Assembly: GCA_948470475.1 (NCBI GenBank)
Contig: OX419338.1
Coordinates: 29,640,273 to 29,704,272 of the forward strand
Source of the DNA: Galaxea fascicularis
Lineage: Eukaryota; Cnidaria; Anthozoa; Scleractinia; Euphylliidae
DNA length: 64,000 nucleotides
Direction of reading: 5' to 3'
Shown: positions 43,679 through 53,212 of the stretch, one piece after another
Numbering within the stretch: position 1 is the stretch's first letter
Layout of the letters: every line of letters begins with the position of its first letter
Translations under genes and position numbers: made by a program
The notes under the pieces: model-generated
The model's input: only the letters and a program-made list of their open reading frames with translations
What the model was told of the DNA's origin: nothing
Databases searched by the model: none

Positions 43679-44290
43679 TGCTCTAACCAACCGAGCTATG
43701 AAGCCATCGACTTTGGGAGCAGGTCAATTGTGGTTTCACATGTTCCCGTGAGAGAGATGAGTGACAATGATGTGTATGAAATAAATCATATATGAACTGC
43801 CGAAATGAAATGAAATGAAGATTGATCCTCGCAGTTGTGAATGGAATTGCCTAAAGAAGCCTGAAAAAAATCAGGACTTCAACGGGGTTTGAACTCGTGA
43901 CCTCGCGATACCGGTGCGATGCTCTAGCAAACTGAGCTGTAAAGCCCGGCACTGACGTTGGGAGCAGGTCAATTGTGTATGTTCCCGTGAGAGAGATGAA
44001 TGAAAATGGATTGTATGAAATAAATCAAATATGAACTGTGGAAATGAAATTAAGTAAAGAATGATCCTCGTAGTTGTAAACACAATTTATGCAATTGCGT
44101 AAAGAAGCATGAAGAAAAAATTCAGGACTTGAACGGGGTTAATGAACCTATGACCTCGCGATACCGGTGCGATGCTCTAACCCGGCAACTGAACTATGAA
44201 GCCACTGACGTTTGCAATTGCAGAAATTGCGTTCACAACTTCGAGGATCATCCTTCACTTGATTTCATTTGATTTAATTTTAATTACTAT
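43540..44290 (-). repeat. Tandem array of three tRNA-derived SINE-like units
   Basis: Three tRNA-like heads on the minus strand (43633-43705, 43874-43946, about 44124-44203) repeat every 240-255 bases. They share upstream CGGGAACATA..AATTGACCTGCTCCCAA and a downstream tail (TTTTTTCAGGCTTCTTTACG). The Pol III A-box (TAGCTCGGTTGG) and B-box (GGTTCAAACCC) are intact in unit 1; units 2 and 3 have changes in the head. A further tail on + starts at about 44213. Confidence 0.75.
43633..43705 (-). tRNA. tRNA-Thr-like head (probably a SINE head, not a working tRNA)
   Basis: Folds as a cloverleaf with acceptor GGCTTCA/TGAAGTC, D-stem GCTC/GAGC and a perfect T-arm. The anticodon would be GGT (Thr). Position 33 is C rather than U and the last anticodon-stem pair is A-C, both unusual for a working tRNA. 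It sits in a tandem array whose tail matches scattered fragments elsewhere in the window. Confidence 0.4.
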
Positions 44291-44784
44291 AATTATGACA
44301 TTGTATTAAAAGGTGCTTCATTAATGGTACAAAACCGAACGGATAATGGGCCTGTCTAATAAATAACATTTGTTTAGTATAATTTTTACATTTACTTCTC
44401 TCTTTAAAACACACTTCCAGTTTTTGTCATAATAGCCAACAAACTCGAATCCTTGAGGTGGAGAGGGAGTGCTATAATCAAAGTGTTACTCTGTGAATTG
44501 ACCACTGACGCCAAGAAACCTCGACTATGAGATAAATGTAGGGGTAACTGATGACATAAGTACTCCAACTTCTCTTGTCTGAAAATAAGTTAAATGTTTT
44601 GGAGTATTAATCGATTGTCACCTCTCTGGATATATCACAGATTATGTAGCTTCCAAGAGCAGTAAAATTGTTAGGATCATTGCTCGTTTGAGGCACTTTG
44701 TTCTGTTTAATTCTTGGTTTTCACGTGCCGTCATGACAAACTAAAATGAAAAAGTAAACAGAATTTTCAGTTTTATCTTCATCA

Positions 44785-46285
44785 GGTAAAACACGTTTCC
44801 CACAAATATACCGGCTGGCATGTTTTCATCTCGTTAGCGATTAGAAGCAAATGGTGTAGGTGTACGTTTGATATGCTGTGGATAAGACCAAAGCAAAAGA
44901 CAGGAGAAAAAGAAGCTGTTGTTGTCAGGGAAAGATTTTCAGATAGACCGACTATATTTACATTTCCAAAACAGGTGGACAAGAGTTTCTGTAATGTCAC
45001 CACAAAAAGAGCAGGAGTCTACCTGTTTAACACCTATTTTATAAAGAAAGTCATTGGTAGCTATTCTTCTATGGAGAAACTTAAACTGAAAAACTCTCAG
45101 TTTTGTCTCAGTTGTGCAAAGAAAGGACTGACTTTTCATTGGTATTGATGCTTTTTTTTTTTTCAATAAAGCATTTACAAACCATTTGGGAAACCATGGT
45201 TCGAGGTTGATAAAAGACTTGCACTTAAATCTTTTGAGGTGTGGCTAAGGTTGGAAGAACATCTTTTGCCATAGAGTTTTAATACTGACAGTACTTTGTA
45301 GTACTCTAGATAATTAGTGCGAATTAATTTTGTATTTAGCCTTTAAAGAAGTGAAGCTCATGAAATTCTGATTTGCATCAAGTAAGTCCTTTACCTCTTT
45401 CACTCTTGCCTGAAACCACGATTTATAAAAGAGAGGCGTCGTCAATCCTTATCAGGGAGTTGTGCCAACTTTGAGCGGAACTTAAGAGTGAGCCCTCATC
45501 GCAGTAATTTAAAGTGCTCCAGTATTCTATTATCTCAACCAGGAATGCGTCAGAAAGATTGAGCAAAGGGAAATCTTGTCGTCTCAAATTGCCTGAGAAA
45601 ACTAGTTTACCGCCATGTTTTGCGAGATGATAGTCAAAAAACAATTTCCATTTTCCTTGATCATCGTGTTCCAGATAGCCTTTTACCCATTTCATTTTTA
45701 ATGCTTGATTAAAACTTTGGAAGTCAATCATTCTTAGTCCTCCTTTGTTATAGTTACTAATCATTTCCGTTCTTTTGATTTTATCGTTTTTACCGTCCCA
45801 AAGAAAGTGGTATAGTAGTGAGTTGACTTCGTTGACAACGTGTCGTGGTGTTACAAGAGAGGATATATACGACGTAAACTATTTCAGTGTGAGACAGCTA
45901 GGGACTTAAGGACTGAAATTTTACCCAGAAGAGTTAGTTCTCGGCTACCCTACTGGCCATTTAGAGTCTTTTTCAGGATCTTTTCAATTTTCTCAGTAAA
46001 ATTAATGTCAATGTCATTGTCTCTTAGAGTCGAAAACCAAACACCTAATGCATAGACTTTGCTTTCTGCCCAAGATATTGGTTTGTTTAAAGGATAACTT
46101 TATTAGAATCTGTACATAAACCTATCCAGAGAGCTTCAGTTTTTTCATAGTTAACTTTCAAGCCAGACATGTATGCGAAATTGTCAAGTATAAGAAGAGT
46201 TCTGCGGAAGGAGTGTTCAGATCCATCTAAGATCATTGTAGTGTCATCAGCATATTGTGAGAACTTGCATTCAGTGGTGCCTTAC
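44785..46285 (-). pseudogene. 5'-truncated L1/Tx1-like LINE, RT C-terminal half
   Basis: Read on the minus strand: a reverse-transcriptase block with QYADD (about 46255), then LILDNFAYMSGLKVNYEKTE; a break; then GGLRMIDFQSFNQALKMKW (45740) and GKWKLFFDYHLAKHGG; a break; then KLRVFQFKFLHRRIATNDFL and CSFCGD..LVHLFWKC (45110-44960), the C-terminal zinc-like segment of L1-type ORF2. Stops and shifts separate the blocks. The 5' part is missing beyond about 46285, as is common for LINE insertions. Confidence 0.85.
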
Positions 46286-46770
46286 TTTAAAGTAAGTTTA
46301 TTCGCTTACTCTCAGCGCTAGCTAATTACAAATAAACTAGTAATAATCAAAGATTTGGGAGATGCGTTCGACGTTTTGGGAAAAGGAAATAACATTAACT
46401 GCTAGGTATTTTTGACAACTTTATTAAATCGCAAAAACGTGTGATGAATGTATAACCCAATTTTGATGTTCAATTGTTTATTATGGATATTGGAAAAGTT
46501 TGGTGTAACAACAATTTCAATGCGGAAAACGTTGCATACATCACATTATCAAAAAATATTTGCAAAAGTTATTAGTAAAAAGTGTCTAATAATAACTGTA
46601 ACAATAACATTTTAGTTTTGGAAAAGAAATAACTGAATGTAGTACTCTCACGGTTTTGTTAATACGAAGAATGCATCAAATAAAATATATTGTAAGAGCT
46701 TAAAAGAGTATTGTCATTTTTTTTGCAACTTAAGCCCGTTTCAAATGTCGTGCTACCGCCGTGTCGAACT

Positions 46771-47143
46771 TAGCCTGAGTATCAGGCGTTTCTAGGGTGG
46801 GGAAGGCAAAAAGAGCGAGAAAGCGAAGGAAGAAACACCTGACACAAACAGCTTCTCAGAAGCCTTCCACCCCCACACAGCGCGTGTTATAATTAGCCAA
46901 TCAAAATCACTTCCGGTAACTGTCATGTGTCATGAGAGTAAACTTCAATATGGCGTCTGTAACCCCTGCGCTGGAAGCTTGACCTCCGGTTGACTCACGT
47001 GACGTTTCTTATTGTCTTTTGACCAATTAGCGTAACATCCAGAATCTGGATGTTGGACACAAGCGAATCAATGGCTTTGTGTCAGGCCCTACTCTTCCTT
47101 CCCCTCGTCCCCGCTTCCCCGATAGGGCCTGATACTCAGGCTA
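46771..47143. mobile_element. 373-bp MULE-type MITE with 9-bp duplication
   Basis: Ends TAGCCTGAGTATCAGGC and inverse GCCTGATACTCAGGCTA. TGTCGAACT stands exactly on both sides (46762-46770 and 47144-47152). A 9-bp duplication is typical of Mutator-like elements. No ORF of its own. Confidence 0.9.
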
Positions 47144-47407
47144 TGTCGAACTCAATTGATCGAATTAAATTCGACAGTAGCACGACGTTTGAAACCAAGT
47201 CGTGCTTCTGTCGTGTAGCACGGCAGAGGTCGAACCACACATATGAACAAATGAACCTACAATTGGCGTGCTACACGGCAGTAGCACGACTTGGTTTATG
47301 AATTCAGTTCTGCACGGCAGTAGCACGACGTTTGAAACCATACCGTGCCACTGCCGTGTAGCACGACGGACCCTGTCGAATTTAATTGCTTTGTCGAACT
47401 TAATTAA

Positions 47408-47803
47408 GGCCCGTTTCAAACGCCGTGCTAATGTCGTACCGAACTAAATTCGTTATTTAAGTTCGACTTTGGCACGGCTGTAGCACGGCGTTTGAACCCA
47501 TTTAAGAATTAAGTTCGACTCTGCCGTTTAGCACGGCAAGCTCTGTCGTGCTACCCGACTTTGGCACGGCATGGTTTCAAACAGCGTGCTATTGCCGTGC
47601 CGAACTGAATTCATAAATTATAAATACATTTTAAAAGTCAGCAAAACCGGTTTGTTATGGTTTGACGCATGTTTACAGCAACAGCTTTTAACTCGACTTA
47701 ATTAAGCTGGACGTTTGAAACCAAGTCGTGCCAATGTCGTGCTACAGTCGAGCCAAATTGAATTTAGTTCGGCGCGACTTTAGCACGGCGTTTGAAACGG
47801 GCC
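47408..47803. mobile_element. Inner MITE with TTAA duplication
   Basis: GGCCCGTTTCAAACGCCGTG and its inverse CACGGCGTTTGAAACGGGCC face each other, with TTAA on both sides (47404-47407 and 47804-47807). TTAA targets are used by Kolobok and piggyBac-type elements. Confidence 0.75.
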
Positions 47804-47934
47804 TTAATTCTAGTTGCCGCACCGAATGATTTCAAACGCCGCGCTACTGCCGCGCTAACGTCGAATTTAATTCCTGAATTAAGTTCGACACGGCAGTAGC
47901 GCGACTTTTGAAACGGGCCTCACGTTCTTCACTT

Positions 47935-47965
47935 TCACGGGAACATACGAACCTACAATTGACCT

Positions 47966-48016
<51 letters not shown>

Positions 48017-48022
48017 AAGGAA
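47935..48022 (+). repeat. SINE head fragment on +
   Basis: CACGGGAACATACGAACCTA, ATTGACCTGCTCCCAA and GGCTTCATAGCTCAGTTGG match the tRNA-like units at 43.5-44.2 kb; the sequence departs after CGCACCGG. Confidence 0.75.
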
Positions 48023-48764
48023 GCCCAAGTAAAAATGTCGACTGCATTATGAACGCGTTCTTTGTCGAACGCAAAAATTATTTATTGGAAAATAATGAAA
48101 ATATATTATTATCTATCATGGCAAAAGCCACAACCCTGCACGTTGCATAATTGAATTCTCTGGCCCCACTTCAGCTCTTTACACCTTCTGCTCTGGCCGA
48201 CTTCTGCATTTTCGAGTGAGATTCTTTCTTTTGCTATGGCCTTGCGTTCCGTACCAAGATGGTTTGCATAGATCTAAACGTTTCCATCAGTTCCGCCTTA
48301 AAATGCTCAAAAACAGGTAAAAGAAATGCTATTTATCGCAAATTATACGGCATCCTCCCATGTCCTGGGAGTTTATTGTTTGCGTATCAAACCTTTTTAT
48401 CCCGTTTAAACATTTTGTACGGCGTGTGGTGTACCGTGCATCGTTCAATCGATCCAATGGCTCTGTTGTCCGACATTCTTGCTTCACTGTACAACACCTG
48501 AAACAAATTAACTGGCCCTTTAGCAGCATCACATCAAGTTTATCCCTTGTGTGAAGACCTTATTAAATCTAGTCGGACAACTTATAGATTCACCCCACTG
48601 TTTTTGCCTGCTATTTATCTATAAATTCACGTGGTGGTACAGCATCCTTCGGATCATTCTGCTGGCAGTTTTGTGTAAACATTTTATCCCGTTTAAGCCA
48701 TTGCAAATGACATACATAGTTTTGTTCTTTCCCTCAGTTTACATACGTACTAGTTATGCACGCT

Positions 48765-49450
48765 TTTGAATGGTATACCGTGGAATATCCCACGAATCAC
48801 TTGCATTTTCTTCGTATACACACGAGCCCTTAGGCGAGTGTGTATATGATGCAAAGAAAATACAAGTGACGAGTGGGATATTCCATGGTATACCACGAGA
48901 AAGCCTTGCATAACTATTTTATACCATGTCATAGAAAATACGTGGCATTACATAATCGATGCGGTGCACTATGGGAAGGTTCGGTGGAATACCGACGAAT
49001 ATATAGCCTGCGTGGCCGGCGTAATCGGAAAAATGAGGGGGATTGGGGAGAGGAGAGAGGGAACGCCTGCCACAAGAACCCCATTCGCTTCATTCCCGCC
49101 CAACGATTTTCAGTTAATCCAATTACTTTATCCGTCAATAACTGTCAATTCATCCACCAATCAAAATCAGACGCCGGGCACGCAGTAAGAGGGATTAAAT
49201 TGCTTTAATTCTCAAGAGACTTACTGTCAGAAATTAGCCAATCAGAAATTTGCGTTTGCCAGCGAACGCAGAAATGAAGCGAATGGGGTTCTTGTGGCAG
49301 GCGTTCCCTCTCTCCTCTCCCTAATCCCCCTCATTTTTTCTCGCCTCCCTCGCTCCCCTTCCCCTTTCCCGACTACGCCGGCCACGCAGGCTAACGAATA
49401 TACAACGGCTTTCCTGCATTCTAATTGACTGTATTTTTATGGCATGATAT
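48765..49450. repeat. Dispersed repeat, copy 2, with nested MITE
   Basis: Matches 9126-9372. It starts with a 120-base palindrome (GGTATACCGTGGAATATCCC facing GGGATATTCCATGGTATACC) and is interrupted at ACGAATATA by the element 49004-49393. Confidence 0.8.
49004..49393. mobile_element. 390-bp MULE-type MITE with 9-bp duplication
   Basis: Ends TAGCCTGCGTGGCCGGCGTA and inverse TACGCCGGCCACGCAGGCTA (one base differs in between). ACGAATATA is duplicated exactly (48995-49003, 49394-49402). Copy 1 of the host repeat at 9.3 kb shows the site without insertion. Both ends carry long inverted arms including GAACGCCTGCCACAAGAACC. Confidence 0.92.
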
Positions 49451-50147
49451 TAAAGATAATATTATACGTGTACGCTTTTTTCTCTTTTAAAGGAATTATC
49501 GTGTTAGCAAAATATTTTTTATTTTGCATGGAGCCTCCTAAGTGGCTGCGATTGGACGATATTTAAGTTTAACTGAAATAGCAAAATTGAAAGCATGGAT
49601 AAGTCACAAATTCAGGGTGAAATATCTTACAATCACAGCCGCCTAGGACGTTCAATGCGCCAAAAGTTTTTGTATCATTATAAATGTTTAAACAGAGGAA
49701 AAAATAGAGCAATAGTTTAGTATTTCTTTAAAAAGCTTGGAAGAAAACTGCGAAAATGAACGAAACGAGCCCTCAAAAGTCTATTTGCAATTTATTGGAA
49801 AACGCTCTCACAGACTTTTTTCTAACTTAGCCTACACGTTTTTGGACTTGCGTAGCTTATACGATCAAAGTTTCGTTATGTGTAGTGTCTGACTGGATTT
49901 CGAGATAATCAAGAATGAGCCCTTGCGTTACCAATGCGATGTTAACAGCTGTTGAAAAGGAAACAACGAGAAAATAAACTTTGGTCATGCGTCGAAAAGA
50001 TATTGTAGTATCAAAGAAATCGAAGTTTCGCTCGGCTTCTATAAGGAATTTTGATTTCACCAGGTGCACACCTATCAAAATATAAAAAATCTGGTGCGGG
50101 TCTCCTTAATAAAGACAGTTCTACTGAATTACAGTGTCACCAGTAAA

Positions 50148-50506
50148 GGCTGGTTTTCACTGCTTTACACGGAGTTGGAGTCGGAGTCGTAATCGGAGTC
50201 ATAAAAAGCTTTATGACCCACTGAAAATCAAAGATCGGAGTCGTAAGCGGAGTCATCAGCTCGACGGGATCGGAGTCGGAAGAATCAGAAGGTTTCCATT
50301 TTCTTCCGACTCCGCTTATGACTCCGTCGCTTATGATCAAGTGAAAACTATGTTGTCAGAGTCGGAGTCACGTTTTCCGATTACAGTTTGTTACCAAAAT
50401 AGCGCTTGCGACTAGTTTTCACTACATCGTTTTTCACTAGATCATATCGCTCTACACTTCTCGATTACGACTCCGACTCGAACTCCGTCGCTAGTGAAAA
50501 CCTGCC
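50148..50506. repeat. Foldback element of GGAGTCGGAGTC words
   Basis: GGCTGGTTTTCACT and AGTGAAAACCTGCC form the ends. Inside, GGAGTCGGAGTCG and CGACTCCGACTC words oppose each other many times. Low-complexity MITE. Confidence 0.7.
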
Positions 50507-51401
50507 TAAAGTCTGTCTGTTATCTACTTTCATGTCAAGACGCTGTAGCTGCAGTGGAACGCAGCCAGCCATTTAATAATTTAATTTAATTTAATCGTTG
50601 TTACTGCAAGTTTCTTTGATTCCATTTGACAGTACGTGTGTTCTCTGAATAATTCGACCAGCAACTAAGTCAATATCCTCAAAAATTGTGCGAAACGACT
50701 TTCTGGCGAAACGACCGACATTCGGAGTATCTGTGGGTAAGAGCTGATCTTTAATTGACTTGAGCCACTTATTTAATCTTCTTGTCTCCAGAAATCAAAT
50801 TTGATACAGAAGATTTAAAATGAAGTTCCCTATGTTCTCTACTCTTGTACCTTCTAGGGTTTTTTTTATCCGGTAGAGAGAGTCGGGGTGAAATTAGGGT
50901 TTTGCCAATAATGTAAGAATCCTGCTCGATATTAGCTCATTTCTGTCCTGTTAGCTTTAGATTTCAAGGAAGTTCTCAAAGGGGGCTGCGTCCCCCAAAA
51001 CCATGGTTTTGGGGGACGCAAAACGCTGTCACAAAATTAGAGACATTTGTATGGATTTTGAGCTATGTTTCAGGGTCCATAACTTGGTCTCTGTTCAACC
51101 TGAAAGAGTCAAACTTGGTCAAACGACCAATCTCAATGTTATTTTTCATGTGTTGGTGTCAATTTATCGATTACTTCAAAATTTAAAACTCGCCCCAGTT
51201 TCCTTTTGAATTTCGGAACGGCCAATTGATACTGTAAAAGAAGCGTTTTTTACGTTGTTACTGCGCGTGCTGTGATTGGCTGTACGTGATAGTGGTAATT
51301 TATGCAAGCGAAATACTTTATTATGACGCACAGGTTATGTGAAGAAGAGAGAGCAACCTTTTGATATTTCTTGAAAAAACAGCGACAGTCAAGACGCATT
51401 C
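50507..51401. other. Upstream region of YbaY-like gene 2
   Basis: No exon seen. A perfect short palindrome around 50995-51015 (TTGGGGGACG near CGTCCCCCAA) is present. The promoter is presumed in the last 200 bases but no clear core element stands out. Confidence 0.35.
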
Positions 51402-52022
51402 ATGCCTAAGTACAAGGAGATCGACTACAAGGTCCCGAGAAGCCGTTGGCCGCTTTGGGTGATTCCATTTCTGGTGGCCATACTCCTTCTTTTAATCGGG
51501 ATTTTTATTTTTATTACCATCGCTGCGAAACGCCATCGGTGTCTCTTCTTCGATTGCGAGCAACCGCACGATAAAGTCATCGATCAGGGCGAACTACGCG
51601 ACTACGTCGTTATTCCGCCAAACAAGACAAACGAAGCAGATCACAAAGAAAACCTGATGAGTCTTCATGGAGAACTCATCTTCGATGGCGGTGCGCCACA
51701 AAGTTTACCACCGAACTCGCACTTGAAGGTGAAGTTTGAAGACGTCAGCATGATGGACGCCGCATCTCTTTTGGTCGAGGAAACTTGGGTTGATTTGTCG
51801 AATTACAACAGTGAACAGAACCTCAAATACTCCATAAAGTGCAAAAGACCCACCGGTCATGGAAGGTACAGTGTGTCGGCCGTTTTGAACATGGGCTGGC
51901 AAGCGGACGGAAATTCATGGATTAGGAAAGGCGATTACTTCACGGATACGAGTCACAATGTGAAAATCGAAGAAGGAGTGAACGAGTACAAGATCGATGT
52001 GACTTTGGTTCGATATAACTAG
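51402..52022 (+). CDS. Single-pass membrane protein with YbaY/YscW-like domain (paralogue 2)
   Basis: A 206-residue single-exon protein. ATG at 51402; basic N-terminus; one transmembrane helix at about 17-42; then a CLFFDC pair (C47, C52) at the same place as CLFEC in paralogue 1. A short linker leads to the domain at about 88-204: HGELIFDGGAPQSLPPNS, KVKFEDVSMMDAA, YSVSAVLNMGW, WIRKGDYFTDT and a final DVTLVRY. Spacing of these blocks matches paralogue 1, but the long Ser/Thr stalk is missing. Orientation suggests the domain faces outside or the ER lumen. The bacterial relatives are envelope lipoproteins, so an anchored extracytoplasmic domain would be a shared layout. A GTAAGT follows the stop closely (52025), perhaps a 3' UTR intron. 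Function unknown. Confidence 0.85.
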   Translation: MPKYKEIDYKVPRSRWPLWVIPFLVAILLLLIGIFIFITIAAKRHRCLFFDCEQPHDKVIDQGELRDYVVIPPNKTNEADHKENLMSLHGELIFDGGAPQSLPPNSHLKVKFEDVSMMDAASLLVEETWVDLSNYNSEQNLKYSIKCKRPTGHGRYSVSAVLNMGWQADGNSWIRKGDYFTDTSHNVKIEEGVNEYKIDVTLVRYN

Positions 52023-52529
52023 AAGTAAGTTTGAAAAGTTTCAAAATAAGCTTACGTATTTTCCTGTTTAAACTTAAGCTTACAGTCTATCATTAATTTT
52101 CTCTGAACTCAGCTTTATTTCTGTTAACAGTAGTCATGGCTTCAGCTTTTAAAAGCTTTCTTATTTTTTTAACGCGGAATCAAACAGTGTGCTGTATGAA
52201 ATGTTATGAAGGCCAATCATTTCGTGTGAAAGCGACGTTCGTATTGATTCATTGCACCGTTTATAACTTTCACAATACATCCACAAGGTTAATACATGTG
52301 CATTGTAGTCTGCTTGATTTTTTTAGCTTATATCGATGTCTTTTTTTTTCTTCACCCCATTAGGTCAGATTTGACCAGATTAGTCCAACATGAGTAAATC
52401 TGTTATTCTCAATTCTCACTAGAAAAGAAAAGAAATTTCTGACACTAAAAATAACATCAGGTTACACGTACTGTGACTATGCTCTTATGACCCTATCACA
52501 ATATTTTGTCTTTATATATGCTTCTCTAA

Positions 52530-53209
52530 AGCCCCGGCCAAACGATCGCGACATTTCAACACAACATAGCCCAACATTGTTGGATCATGTTGCGACATGT
52601 TGCGAAGGGCTGGCCAAACGCATGCAACATCACGCAACAGTCTACGCAATACTTTCAGCAAATATTTGTCCCGGATGTAAACATGGGGTTTGTTCACCAG
52701 CGATTTCGCCTTTGGCGTTGCAAAGTTGTGGCATGTTCTCTAGTGCTGCTTATAGAGGACGACGAGAGAGAGGTAAAAAGAGGAAAAACAAGGTTGTGGA
52801 TCAAAAGAAGACAGCAGAAGGGCTACTTTGCCAACATAGTACAGGAGCTGATGATTGAAGACGTGGCGGGTTTCAGGAAAATGTCTTCCTTGGTGATTTC
52901 TTCTAGTTTTTGCACAATTCAAATTGCGCGCCACTTTCCGCCATGTTTTCAAATGACGTTTTAAAAAAACAAATCGAGCTAGTGTGCATGCCCAGACGCA
53001 ACATTGTTGCACGAACCTGGCCAAACGACCACAACATCACGCAACATCCACAAATGTTGGGTGAAAAATTTGACCATTTTCAAATTTGAGCCAACAACAC
53101 GCAACATGTCGCAACATGTCGCAACAGGGTGGCCAAACGCGCGCAACATGTTACAGCCAACAATGTTGGGATATGTTGCGTTGAATGTTGCGATCGTTTG
53201 GCCGGGGCT
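52530..53209. mobile_element. Harbinger-like element with TAA duplication
   Basis: Ends AGCCCCGGCCAAACGATCGC and its inverse, with TAA on both sides (52527-52529, 53210-53212). Both arms of about 100 bases are filled with CAACATGTTGCG-type words. A 3-bp TWA duplication and the Harbinger-like coding fragment inside support PIF/Harbinger. Confidence 0.85.
52683..52884 (+). pseudogene. Harbinger transposase N-terminal fragment
   Basis: One frame reads VLLIEDDEREVKRGKTRLW then IKRRQQKGYFANIVQELM and EDVAGFRKM. This is the typical start of PIF/Harbinger transposases (basic R/W..RR..G....L..EL...D...F..F.RM). The DDE domain is absent. The element is therefore non-autonomous. Confidence 0.7.
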
Positions 53210-53212
53210 TAA

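Larger units (their letters stand above)
46733..47925. repeat. Composite of foldback elements with GCACGGCGTTTGAAAC words
   Basis: The region from CCCGTTTCAAATGTCGTGCT to AAACGGGCCTCA is built of many copies, in both orientations, of AGCACGGC, TTCGAC and GTTTGAAAC words. It encloses one inserted MITE (46771-47143) and one inner element (47408-47803). The ORFs across it are artefacts. Confidence 0.75.

Noticed and set aside
43633..44203. Three working tRNA-Thr genes
   Set aside because: C at position 33, a mismatched anticodon stem, damaged copies 2 and 3 and SINE-like tails favour a tRNA-derived repeat.
47050..47419. ORFs on both strands at 47.0-47.4 kb
   Set aside because: They run through MITE ends and GCACGGC repeat modules.
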